From Bacteroidales bacterium UBA5537 (GTDB lineage Bacteria; Bacteroidota; Bacteroidia; Bacteroidales; Lentimicrobiaceae): a stretch of DNA of 16,665 nt. The stretch's first letter is position 1, and each line of letters starts with the position of its first letter. The notes beneath the pieces were generated by a model. The model saw only the letters and a program-made list of their open reading frames with translations, was not told the DNA's origin and made no database searches. The stretch covers positions 1-16,665 of the forward strand of contig DINP01000098.1 of the NCBI GenBank assembly GCA_002426025.1, in the 5' to 3' direction. The position numbers were made by a program, and so were the translations under genes. This document shows positions 1 to 6,824 of the stretch, one piece after another.

Positions 1-147
1 ATTGATATGAATGGCAAAGAGTTGTTGAACAGAGAATTGACTGATTTAAAAACAGATGTTGATCTGAGTAGCTTCGAAAGTGGACTCTATTTCGTAAAAC
101 TGATACATAACGATAATATTGAGTTCAGGAAAGTGTTGAAGCTTTGA
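1..147 (+). CDS. C-terminal end of a type IX secretion (T9SS) cargo protein, 5' end outside window
   Basis: Frame 1 is open from the first base to a TGA at 145-147 and encodes the last 48 residues of a protein. The end reads as a type A T9SS sorting domain: a turn with NGKEL, then SSFESGLYFVKL, a short charged turn (HNDN), and a final strand with the basic end RKVLKL. In this family the domain targets the protein through the outer membrane by the Por system and is removed or exchanged for a lipid anchor at the surface. The functional part of the protein lies upstream of the window, so what it does cannot be said. Known from the family: the G-x-Y-hydrophobic-hydrophobic-x-hydrophobic core and the terminal K-hydrophobic-hydrophobic pattern. 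The identification of the domain is fairly sure. Confidence 0.85.
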   Translation: MDMNGKELLNRELTDLKTDVDLSSFESGLYFVKLIHNDNIEFRKVLKL

Positions 148-235
148 TTTAAAGGCTGTTTAAATTTTATTATGGCATTTAATCCACCTGGAGTTTACAA
201 CGGGTGCAAGTTATTAAATTGAAAATCCGGCTTGA

Positions 236-1273
236 ATGAAAATCCTGAAGATTTCAATTTTTCTGATTTCGGTTATTCTTGTCGGATGCAAGGTTGCTTC
301 TCCTGTTTCTGAATCCGATGAAGCGCTGCAATTCCAAAGCGTTTTTCCTGAAAAGAAAATGCAGTCGGCCTACGAAACTTTCACCAAATCAGTGGTAAAA
401 CTCACCGCCTTTGTTAATTATCAGACTATACTATTTGAACCGGAAAGTGCTATCTCCATTGATGATATTTCTGACGAAGATGGGCTTGCTTTTACAAGGG
501 CAAGGCTGGTTCAGAACGAATCATTCAGCGGCACGGCAACCATAATTGGGGTTGAAGGAGGCAAAGCATTACTAATGGCCTGTGCCCATAACGTAAGTTT
601 TGCCGATACGCTTTTAACATATTCCGATAAAGCGAACTCATGGGGCAATCGTTATTTATTGGGAATTTCAATAAAAACCGCACAGGTTTTGCAGGTCGGT
701 TGTGCGTTAGGAACTTTTCAAGCCAGGGCAATAGCATTGGATGCAGAAAACGATCTTGCATTGCTCGAATTGAAATCAGAAACCGAAATTGTACTACCGC
801 CTCCTGTAAATTTGAAACCGGTTTCACTGTCAGAACTCCACTGGGGCGACCGAGTCTGGCTTTGCGGTTATCCATCGGGCAGGTTTATGATGACAAGTGG
901 ATTAATCAGCAAGCCCAATGAAAAACAAGGTGTTTTGATGACCGATGCGCCTTTCAGCGATGGATACAGCGGTGCTCCGGCATTGGTTTACGATCTGCAA
1001 TCCGGTGAATTCAGGCTGGCGGGAATTGGCCGCTCTGTTGCAGCTCGCTCTGTTTATGTGCTGAAGCCCGAAAAGAAAATTCATGAAGCGGCCTATAATA
1101 CTTCACTCCCATACACTGGCCCAACTTATGTAGAAACCGAAAAGCAGGCAGTGCCAGGAGTAACCTTTGTTACATCATCCGATATAATTCGCCGGTTTCT
1201 TGAAGAAAACTACGGAATGCTTGCAGAACATGGCTGGCAAGGTGTTCTGGATGACTTTATGATCGAAGATTAG
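236..1273 (+). CDS. Trypsin-like serine protease, predicted lipoprotein
   Basis: This is a 345-residue protein with a short basic N-terminus, a hydrophobic stretch (residues 5-15) and a lipobox LVGC ending at Cys18, so it is probably a membrane-anchored lipoprotein in the periplasm or outer membrane. Residues about 95-270 look like a chymotrypsin-fold protease domain. Candidate catalytic residues are His118 in ACAHNV, Asp173 in ENDLALLEL and Ser245 in DGYSGAP, all in the expected order and context. The GDRVWLCGYPSG segment (204-215) resembles the strand before the active-site serine in trypsin-like Pfam families. No PDZ domain is visible, which separates it from DegP/HtrA. The last 75 residues have no recognised domain. 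The ATG at 236 is chosen because it gives the complete signal sequence; no clear Shine-Dalgarno is present, and a near-match to the Bacteroidetes -7 box (TAAATTTT, 161-168) lies upstream. The substrate is unknown. Confidence 0.8.
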   Translation: MKILKISIFLISVILVGCKVASPVSESDEALQFQSVFPEKKMQSAYETFTKSVVKLTAFVNYQTILFEPESAISIDDISDEDGLAFTRARLVQNESFSGTATIIGVEGGKALLMACAHNVSFADTLLTYSDKANSWGNRYLLGISIKTAQVLQVGCALGTFQARAIALDAENDLALLELKSETEIVLPPPVNLKPVSLSELHWGDRVWLCGYPSGRFMMTSGLISKPNEKQGVLMTDAPFSDGYSGAPALVYDLQSGEFRLAGIGRSVAARSVYVLKPEKKIHEAAYNTSLPYTGPTYVETEKQAVPGVTFVTSSDIIRRFLEENYGMLAEHGWQGVLDDFMIED

Positions 1274-1281
1274 GCTTTGAA

Positions 1282-1308
1282 GCAGTTTTATCGAATGAGA
1301 TAAGCTGC
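1282..1308. terminator. Imperfect stem-loop between two convergent genes
   Basis: The arms GCAG-T-TTATC and GATAA-G-CTGC can pair, with one G-T wobble and one bulged T, around a small loop. The element fills most of the 37-base gap between the stop of the protease (plus strand) and the stop of the alkyltransferase-like gene (minus strand). Neither side is followed by a strong T run, so it is only a candidate bidirectional terminator. Confidence 0.35.
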
Positions 1309-1310
1309 AG

Positions 1311-1658
1311 TTAAAATTTAAGTTCCTCTGCCGGATCCCAGAACATTTCTTTAAAATTCAAAATTCTGTCGTCTTCAATTCTGGCCCCTTCACTTTCAAG
1401 CAATTGCTGCATCAGATCAGGGCTGCCAAAGTGGTGTTTGCCGGTCAGCATACCATTCCGGTTAACTACCCGGTGTGCCGGAATTGGTTCGGTAGCGTGA
1501 TGCGAGGCATTCATGGCCCAACCAACCATTCGGGCCGAACCCCGGCTTCCGAGGTAATTGGCTATTGCACCATAGGAAGTAGTCCTTCCGAAAGGAATAA
1601 GCTTAACAACTTCAAAAACATTTTCAAAAAAGGAATAATTATCGCGTTTAACTGTCAT
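1311..1658 (-). CDS. Alkyltransferase-like (ATL) DNA-binding protein of the MGMT family
   Basis: This 115-residue protein corresponds to the C-terminal DNA-binding domain of O6-alkylguanine-DNA alkyltransferase. Visible features are FGRTTSYGAIA (23-33, helix-turn-helix region), GSARMVGWAMN (40-50, with the arginine finger Arg43), and PAHRVVNRNG (60-69). In active MGMT the last motif is PCHRV; here the alkyl-accepting Cys is Ala61, so the protein cannot repair DNA by methyl transfer. From studied ATL proteins, the expected role is to bind O6-alkylguanine and pass the lesion to nucleotide excision repair. It follows trmB by six bases and is probably co-transcribed with it. The length fits stand-alone ATL proteins. 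The family assignment is firm; the repair role is inferred. Confidence 0.88.
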   Translation of the reverse strand: MTVKRDNYSFFENVFEVVKLIPFGRTTSYGAIANYLGSRGSARMVGWAMNASHHATEPIPAHRVVNRNGMLTGKHHFGSPDLMQQLLESEGARIEDDRILNFKEMFWDPAEELKF

Positions 1659-1664
1659 CCTGCT

Positions 1665-2321
1665 TTATTTCAGCTTGAACCTGAGATATTTGATGGGAAC
1701 GCCCTGCGACAGGAAAATCTTTTCATAGTGTGTTTGGGTTAGCATCACATCCTCTTGCAGGTTGCTGTTGTAAAGGTCGAAGGTATGCATCAGCAGATGG
1801 CTGCCTTCGGAGGCGATGGTTTCAAGGGTGAATTCAAAAAATGCAGTATTGTCTGTTTTCAGATGTATGATGCTACCTTCCTGTAAAAGAGCTTTGTATC
1901 TGTTCAGGAACATGGGAGAAGTCAATCTTTTGCGGGCTTTTGTTGGTTGCGGATCAGGGAAAGTGATCCAGATTCCGCTGATTTCACCGGGGGCGAAAGC
2001 ATTAAGGATCATGTCAATGCGCATCCGCAGAAATGCCACATTCGGATAATTGTTTTCAAATGATGTTTTGGCTCCCCGCCATATTCTGGCTCCTTTTACA
2101 TCAATGCCAATGTAGTTGTTGTCGGGATGATGTGCAGCTAAAGTTACGGTATATTCGCCTTTTCCGCAGCCCAGTTCCAGAATAATCGGGTTGTTATTTC
2201 CGAAAAATTCATGCCATTTGCCTCTTTGGCTGAAGCCGGTCTGCAATTCATCATAGGTAGGCTGAAAAAGATGGGGAAAAGTGGCATTTTCAGCAAATCG
2301 TTCAATCTTTCTTTTGGCCAC
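1665..2321 (-). CDS. trmB: tRNA (guanine-N7-)-methyltransferase
   Basis: TrmB methylates G46 in the variable loop of tRNAs using S-adenosylmethionine. The 218-residue protein shows the SAM-binding motif ELGCGKG (49-55), the acidic residue after strand 2 in IGIDVKG (Asp74), the family signature FPDPQ (121-125) followed by a basic stretch, TSPMFLNRY (134-142), and LKTDN (154-158). The start is a GTG; no in-frame ATG lies just upstream, and the resulting N-terminus, AKRKIERFAENATFP, fits the family. A TATTTTTG promoter element lies about 57 bases upstream. The ATL gene follows after six bases. The assignment is secure. Confidence 0.95.
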   Translation of the reverse strand: MAKRKIERFAENATFPHLFQPTYDELQTGFSQRGKWHEFFGNNNPIILELGCGKGEYTVTLAAHHPDNNYIGIDVKGARIWRGAKTSFENNYPNVAFLRMRIDMILNAFAPGEISGIWITFPDPQPTKARKRLTSPMFLNRYKALLQEGSIIHLKTDNTAFFEFTLETIASEGSHLLMHTFDLYNSNLQEDVMLTQTHYEKIFLSQGVPIKYLRFKLK

Positions 2322-2377
2322 GGACTTGTACGGTGTAAAATTTTGGGTAATATCCGGTTTAGCGCGGAATCAGGGGG

Positions 2378-2385
2378 CAAAAATA
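2378..2385 (-). promoter_or_regulatory. Candidate Bacteroidetes -7 promoter element for trmB
   Basis: On the minus strand the sequence reads TATTTTTG, matching the phylum consensus TAnnTTTG, about 57 bases before the trmB GTG. No perfect TTTG stands at the 19-21 base spacing for a -33 box; the closest is TTTCG a little further away. The assignment rests on position and the -7 match only. Confidence 0.45.
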
Positions 2386-2449
2386 ACCAAATGATTAAAT
2401 TTATTGAACGAAAGTTGAAAAATGGGATATCCTCTGCTGGGAAATTATG

Positions 2450-3436
2450 CTATTCCATGGTTAAAAGCCATGCACCGGGGAAATCGCCTTTACGGTATTC
2501 GTTGATTTTCTGTAGGGCCAGTTCTTTATCGCTGAAGCCCTCCAGGGTAACCCTGTAAAGCCCACGCCTGTTCTGACCGGCAATAAACGAATCGTATCCT
2601 TTCAACCTCAACTCTTCAGATAACTTCTGCGCATTTTCTTCCACGCTGAAAGCACCGGCAATAATAAAATAGATGTCGGCTTCAGTCTCAACAACAACAG
2701 GTTTCTCATCGGCAACCGGGGTTTCTGTCACTTCAGCAGCAGCTTGTTCCGGCAGCTTCTCAATTACTTTTGTTTCCGCCTTAAGACTTGCTTCAGACTT
2801 ACCTGATACTCGTACAGATTTTTCTGTTGTTGGCAGGAATGAAGCATAATTGCTATATAAAGAGTTGATTTTCTCAGGGTTAAAGGCCGACCACAGTCCG
2901 ATACTGATCAGTGGCAGAAAAACAGCAGCCCATTTTAAGGTGGCAGGCAATCTTCTTGAAGAGCGAACAGCCTGCTGGGGCATTAGCCTACGGCTGATTT
3001 TTTCGTGCAGGGCTTCGCGCTTTATAGCAGGCGAAGTAAAACTGGTGAGCCCGTAGGAATCGCTGTTGTAATTTGTTCCCTGTGAAGGGATAAACTGTAT
3101 GTTTTTCTCGTGGTCATTCGATAAAGTACCAATCTGTGTAAGCGAAATTTTCTCGCCTTTGCCGATTTTTTCAAGCATTTCTGCAACTTCATGGTGCAGC
3201 AGTTCAACAGCCTCTGCGTAAGAAATTTCCAAACCTGATTTTATTGCATTGGCAAGCAGTCCGTCGTTGTTTTTGAGGATCGCGTTAAAGGCAATAGTGC
3301 GCGATGGTGGTGTAAATGTATGGCGCACAGGATGTATCCTGGCAGGGGAATAATTGGCAATAAATCCGCCCAACTCCGGAACTATCACGCAATCGTGATC
3401 GTAAAGCAGTTTGCTGATGTATTTTTCGGTGATCAT
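2450..3436 (-). CDS. HU-like domain / SPOR domain membrane protein
   Basis: The 328-residue protein has three parts. Residues 1 to about 115 resemble the paired HU-like (CCDC81-type) domains found in Bacteroidetes, starting MITEKYISKLLYDHDCVIVP with the typical ELGGFIANYSPA segment and a second half with IGKGEKISLTQIGTL. A single hydrophobic segment lies at about 167-184. A Pro/Glu/Lys-rich linker leads to a SPOR domain at about 254-328 (YFIIAGAFSVEENAQKLSEEL ... LYRVTLEGF). SPOR domains bind glycan strands stripped of stem peptides at division septa. The layout implies a cytoplasmic HU-like part and a periplasmic peptidoglycan-binding part. HU folds bind DNA in other proteins, but DNA binding by this variant is not shown. 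No TAnnTTTG box is seen in the 127 bases upstream. Confidence 0.85.
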   Translation of the reverse strand: MITEKYISKLLYDHDCVIVPELGGFIANYSPARIHPVRHTFTPPSRTIAFNAILKNNDGLLANAIKSGLEISYAEAVELLHHEVAEMLEKIGKGEKISLTQIGTLSNDHEKNIQFIPSQGTNYNSDSYGLTSFTSPAIKREALHEKISRRLMPQQAVRSSRRLPATLKWAAVFLPLISIGLWSAFNPEKINSLYSNYASFLPTTEKSVRVSGKSEASLKAETKVIEKLPEQAAAEVTETPVADEKPVVVETEADIYFIIAGAFSVEENAQKLSEELRLKGYDSFIAGQNRRGLYRVTLEGFSDKELALQKINEYRKGDFPGAWLLTME

Positions 3437-3505
3437 GACATTAACTTTTCAACACTTGAAAAAAAAGTGGGCAATGCTTTTTAATTTCTGATTATAAAGC
3501 AATTG

Positions 3506-3518
3506 GCCTGAAACAGGC
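3506..3518 (-). other. Short stem-loop downstream of kdsB
   Basis: A perfect five-base inverted repeat, GCCTG and CAGGC, separated by three bases, lies about 45 bases after the kdsB stop on the minus strand. It is followed there by AATTGCTTTATAATC rather than a T run. It could be a weak terminator or part of the leader of the next gene, and it may be chance. Confidence 0.25.
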
Positions 3519-3563
3519 GCTAAACCTATGAACCTGCTAAGATATGCTGAAACTATTTACTTA

Positions 3564-4331
3564 TCAAGGATTGTTGGTAAGTTTTGATAAATCATCGGGA
3601 GTGTCAACGCCTGTGGTTTCAATATCAGTTATTTCGGTATAAATTGCATAACCATGCCACAGCCATCTCAATTGCTCGAGCGATTCGGCTTCCTCAAGTG
3701 GGACAGGCTTTAGTTCAACCAGTTTTGATAGGGTTGAGGTAAGATAGGCATAAATTCCTATATGCTTGAAATGCTGACATTTAAAAAGCCAGTCAACTTC
3801 AGGTACTCCACGAAAATATGGGATAGACGAACGGCTGAAAAGCAGGGCTTTGCCCTTTGCATCGGCAACTACCTTTACCACATTCGGATTGAAAATATCT
3901 TCTGATGTTTCAATTAGCTTGATCAGTGTAGCAATCTCTGTTTCAGGTTTGTTAAAAAGCCCTATAACCTTACTAATCTGTTCAGGCCTGATAAATGGCT
4001 CATCGCCCTGAATATTGACTGCAATATCAAAAACTTCACCTTGTTTTTTCAGAATTTGTATAGCTTCACCCAGGCGATCAGTTCCACTTCGGTGATGTTC
4101 TGCAGTCATAACCACCCTTCCACCGAAGCCTGAGACATGTTCGAAAATCCGCTGATCATCTGTAGCAACAACAACAGTTGTAATATCTGCGCAAGCATCA
4201 GCCTGGCGGTAAACCCGCTCTATCATACTGATGCCGTTGATCAGCGCGAGTGGTTTTCCCGGAAAACGGGTAGAAGCATATCTGGCAGGAATGATACCAA
4301 CAACCCGTATTTGCTTTTTAGAAAAGGCCAT
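3564..4331 (-). CDS. kdsB: 3-deoxy-manno-octulosonate cytidylyltransferase (CMP-Kdo synthetase)
   Basis: KdsB activates Kdo with CTP to CMP-Kdo, the donor for Kdo addition to lipid A in the cytoplasm. With the ATG at 4331 the protein has 255 residues. Motifs are IPARYASTRFPGKPL (14-28, CTP binding), HRSGTDR (80-86), NIQGDEP (106-112, metal and nucleotide binding), LEQLRWL (218-224) and GVDTPDDL (241-248). The frame stays open to a TTG at 4355 with another ATG at 4343, but the 4331 start places the conserved IPARY motif at the usual distance. The start overlaps the last 14 bases of the upstream deoxynucleoside kinase gene, which suggests translational coupling. Function is secure; the exact start is likely but not proven. 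Confidence 0.95.
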   Translation of the reverse strand: MAFSKKQIRVVGIIPARYASTRFPGKPLALINGISMIERVYRQADACADITTVVVATDDQRIFEHVSGFGGRVVMTAEHHRSGTDRLGEAIQILKKQGEVFDIAVNIQGDEPFIRPEQISKVIGLFNKPETEIATLIKLIETSEDIFNPNVVKVVADAKGKALLFSRSSIPYFRGVPEVDWLFKCQHFKHIGIYAYLTSTLSKLVELKPVPLEEAESLEQLRWLWHGYAIYTEITDIETTGVDTPDDLSKLTNNP

Positions 4332-4932
4332 GAATTTCGGCATTGATTTTTTCAATGATTCCGGCCAGGTCTTCAGGCTTTTCAGAGAAATTGATATTAT
4401 CTACTTCTACAATCAGTAATTTCCCTTGCTTGTAACTGTTTATCCAGGCTTCATAGCGTTCGTTCAGGCTTTTCAGATAATCAATCCTGATCGAATTTTC
4501 GTAATCGCGCCCACGTTTTTGTATCTGGCTGACCAGTGTAGGAACGCTTGCCCTTAGATAAATCAACAAATCCGGTGGCTTAACAAACGTGCTCATCAAC
4601 TCGAACAGTGATGAATAGTTATCGAAATCCCTCGAAGTCATCAGGTTCATTGCGTGAAGGTTGGGAGCGAAAATATAGGCATCTTCATAAATGGTTCTGT
4701 CCTGAACCACGGTTTTCCCGCTGTTGCGGATTTCGATAATCTGCCTGAAACGGCTGTTGAGGAAATACACCTGCAGGTTGAATGACCAGCGTTGCATGTC
4801 CTCGTAAAAACTTGGCAGATAAGGATTTGTTTCAACATCCTCGTAATGTGGCTGCCATCCGAAATGCTTGGCCAACAGTCCCGAAAGGGTTGTTTTACCT
4901 GAGCCAATGTTGCCTGCTATTGCAATATGCAT
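4318..4932 (-). CDS. Deoxynucleoside kinase (dGK/dAK/dCK-like)
   Basis: The 204-residue protein belongs to the deoxynucleoside kinase family, which phosphorylates deoxyribonucleosides in the salvage route to dNTPs. It shows the P-loop GNIGSGKTT (7-15), an acidic residue Glu31 in YEDVETNPYL as the likely general base, QDRTIYED (77-84, the DR motif that contacts substrate and phosphate), and the arginine-rich lid KRGRDYE (139-145). Length matches bacterial dGK/dAK enzymes. Whether it prefers purine or pyrimidine nucleosides cannot be read safely from sequence. It overlaps kdsB downstream, and a TACATTTG promoter element lies about 50 bases upstream. Confidence 0.9.
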   Translation of the reverse strand: MHIAIAGNIGSGKTTLSGLLAKHFGWQPHYEDVETNPYLPSFYEDMQRWSFNLQVYFLNSRFRQIIEIRNSGKTVVQDRTIYEDAYIFAPNLHAMNLMTSRDFDNYSSLFELMSTFVKPPDLLIYLRASVPTLVSQIQKRGRDYENSIRIDYLKSLNERYEAWINSYKQGKLLIVEVDNINFSEKPEDLAGIIEKINAEIHGLF

Positions 4933-4981
4933 AATGCGTTGTTATAATATGGGTTTGTAATTGGGGCTTTTTCTTATTCGT

Positions 4982-4989
4982 CAAATGTA
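4982..4989 (-). promoter_or_regulatory. Candidate promoter (-7 box) of the dNK-kdsB operon
   Basis: The minus strand reads TACATTTG, a full match to TAnnTTTG, about 50 bases before the kinase start. With a 20-base spacer the -33 position carries TTTC (5010-5013), one base off TTTG. That -33 position lies in the loop of the inverted repeat at 5000-5023. Confidence 0.55.
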
Positions 4990-4999
4990 AGAAGTAATA

Positions 5000-5023
5000 G
5001 AGTAAAGTTGAAATATTTTACTC
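5000..5023. repeat. Inverted repeat GAGTAAA / TTTACTC over the -33 region
   Basis: Two perfect seven-base arms, GAGTAAA (5000-5006) and TTTACTC (5017-5023), are separated by ten bases; one G-T pair extends the stem in RNA. The repeat starts 10 bases upstream of the dNK -7 box and surrounds the predicted -33 position, so it could be an operator. It could also be an RNA stem-loop at the 3' end of the GH3 transcript, 110 bases after that stop, but no T run follows. Confidence 0.4.
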
Positions 5024-5132
5024 CGAATTGGTCACACTATTTTCGCTTTTATTTCAGTTATTCTGATGCACAGGCTGTTACCATTTCAATTCATTGTTTG
5101 AACTTTCTTTTTCAGGACAGTAAAAACGATAA

Positions 5133-6641
5133 TTAAAGCCGTGTAATTTCCAGAAGCTGATCCACATAAATGCGATCGTTCGACAGGCTTGGGACTTTGT
5201 ACTGACCGCCAAGTTTATCACGCTTTTTAAGCCAGGCATAAAACGCACCGGCTGGCATTGGCCGCACAATTGGCTCGTTAAGCACCATGTTGTGATAACG
5301 CTTGGCCTCATAATCTGAATTAAGCGATTTTAATGCATTATCGAGTAGTTCGGTAAAATAGGCCAGATCGTCAGGCTCTTGCTCAAATTCGATCAACCAT
5401 TCATGCGCACCGCTAGCGTTGTCGCTAAAATAGACTGGTGCAGCAGTAAATTCATTGATCATAGCCCCGGTTTTTTCACAGGCACTTTGAAGCGCTTTCA
5501 AGGCATTGTCAACAATCAGTTCTTCGCCAAAAGCGTTGATAAAGCTTCTTGTACGCCCGGTTATTTTTATGCGGTATGGCTCGGTAGATGTAAAGGTGAT
5601 GGTGTCGCCGATCTGATATCGCCACAAACCCGCGTTGGTGCTGATAACCATTGCGTAATTGATTCCTGTTTCAACCTGTTTGAGTGGAATGGTTTGCTGG
5701 CTGTTCCCGGCATCGTCAAGCGGAATAAATTCGTAAAAGATTCCATAATCAAGCATCAGCAGCATATCGTCGGCATCGTTCCGGTCCTGAATGCCAAAGA
5801 ATCCTTCCGAAGCATTATAGGTTTCGAGGTAGTTCATTTCACCGGGAATCAGTTTTCTGTATTGATTCTGATAAGGCGAGAAGCTGACACCGCCATGAAT
5901 AAACAGCTCCAGGTTTGGCCAAACTTCTTTTATGTTGTTTTTACCTGTGATTTCAAGCACTCGTTTCAGTAGAACCATTGTCCATGAAGGAACTCCAGTA
6001 ATATTGGTCACATTTTCATGTCGGGTGATCTGGGCAATTTTTTCAATTTTATTTTCCCATTCCGACATTAGTGCGATTGACAAATCAGGTGTGCGTATCA
6101 ACTCAACCCAGGTAGGCAGGTTTTCCATAATGATAGCCGAAACATCTCCAACAAAAGTCCCGGCTTCAGGGTTGTCGGGGAAATGTGTGCCGCCCATTCC
6201 TAATAGTTTCCCGGAAAATACCTGGGTGTCAGGATTGTTGTTGCAGTAAATTGAAAGCAGGTCTTTACCGCCTTTAAAATGACATTCGTCTAGAGCTTCC
6301 TGACTAACAGGTATAAATTTGCTCTTATCGCTGGTGGTGCCTGATGATTTTGCAAACCACTTAATTTCAGAGTTCCAGAGCAGATTTTGCTCTCCGTTCC
6401 GAAGACGGTCAATATAAGGTTTCAGGTCGTTATAATCGTTTAATGGAACCCGGTCAATAAAATCGCTGTAGTTATTGACTGAACTGTAGTTGTACTTTTT
6501 ACCCCATTCGGTGTTTTTTGCCGAAGTAATAAGTCTTTTAAATAGCTCATCCTGAACATCATGCGGATATTTCATAAACAGTTCAATCTGATGCATACGC
6601 TTCTTCATGAACCAGGAAATTACAGAATTAATGATCGTCAT
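5133..6641 (-). CDS. GH3-family acyl-acid amido synthetase (ANL adenylating enzyme)
   Basis: The 502-residue protein is a bacterial member of the GH3 family, best known in plants for joining amino acids to jasmonate or auxin through an acyl-adenylate. All three ATP/AMP motifs are recognisable: KSSGTTSDKSK (98-108, motif I), YNASEG (275-280, motif II) and GLWRYQIGD (338-346, motif III), followed by ITGRTRSFINAFGEEL (360-375), which resembles the hinge to the mobile C-terminal domain. The length is a little below plant members, and no signal peptide is seen, so it is probably cytoplasmic. Bacteroidetes often carry such genes, but the acyl acid and amine used are not known to me and cannot be deduced here. 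It is a single gene, divergent from ispE, with a TAAATTTG promoter element 20 bases upstream. Confidence 0.9.
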   Translation of the reverse strand: MTIINSVISWFMKKRMHQIELFMKYPHDVQDELFKRLITSAKNTEWGKKYNYSSVNNYSDFIDRVPLNDYNDLKPYIDRLRNGEQNLLWNSEIKWFAKSSGTTSDKSKFIPVSQEALDECHFKGGKDLLSIYCNNNPDTQVFSGKLLGMGGTHFPDNPEAGTFVGDVSAIIMENLPTWVELIRTPDLSIALMSEWENKIEKIAQITRHENVTNITGVPSWTMVLLKRVLEITGKNNIKEVWPNLELFIHGGVSFSPYQNQYRKLIPGEMNYLETYNASEGFFGIQDRNDADDMLLMLDYGIFYEFIPLDDAGNSQQTIPLKQVETGINYAMVISTNAGLWRYQIGDTITFTSTEPYRIKITGRTRSFINAFGEELIVDNALKALQSACEKTGAMINEFTAAPVYFSDNASGAHEWLIEFEQEPDDLAYFTELLDNALKSLNSDYEAKRYHNMVLNEPIVRPMPAGAFYAWLKKRDKLGGQYKVPSLSNDRIYVDQLLEITRL

Positions 6642-6661
6642 AGTGGGCTGGAATTATGAAA

Positions 6662-6669
6662 CAAATTTA
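6662..6669 (-). promoter_or_regulatory. Candidate -7 promoter element for the GH3 gene
   Basis: The minus strand reads TAAATTTG, a full match to TAnnTTTG, about 20 bases before the ATG. This would give a very short leader. No TTTG is found at the 19-21 base spacing for a -33 box. Confidence 0.45.
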
Positions 6670-6783
6670 CGCTTTATCACAAACAAAAGCTTTACAGCCT
6701 TTGAAATGATTGCTAAATTGAGTTTTAATGCTGATTTTCTGAGGCAGTTTCAAGGAAGCATACAATTTCCACACTTAAGCGTG

Positions 6784-6791
6784 TATATTTG
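6784..6791 (+). promoter_or_regulatory. Candidate -7 promoter element for ispE
   Basis: TATATTTG matches TAnnTTTG and lies 33 bases before the ispE ATG. No good -33 TTTG is seen at the normal spacing. The 183-base divergent region between GH3 and ispE thus carries one such element facing each way. Confidence 0.5.
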
Positions 6792-6824
6792 CAATAGCCC
6801 TGATCAATATAAACAGAAAAGCCT

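Noticed and set aside
3453..3469. Run of eight A on the plus strand flanked by ACACTT and AGTG, possibly a terminator
   Set aside because: The arms are only about five bases, and the run lies just ahead of the HU/SPOR start, far from the kdsB stop, without a stable stem before the T run.
4332..4355. Longer kdsB start at the TTG (4355) or the ATG at 4343
   Set aside because: Both add residues before the point where KdsB proteins normally begin and extend further into the kinase gene. The ATG at 4331 gives the usual length.
5379..5972. A 197-residue open frame on the plus strand, opposite the GH3 gene
   Set aside because: It lies entirely inside a well-supported gene with all family motifs on the other strand, and its translation shows no recognisable domain.
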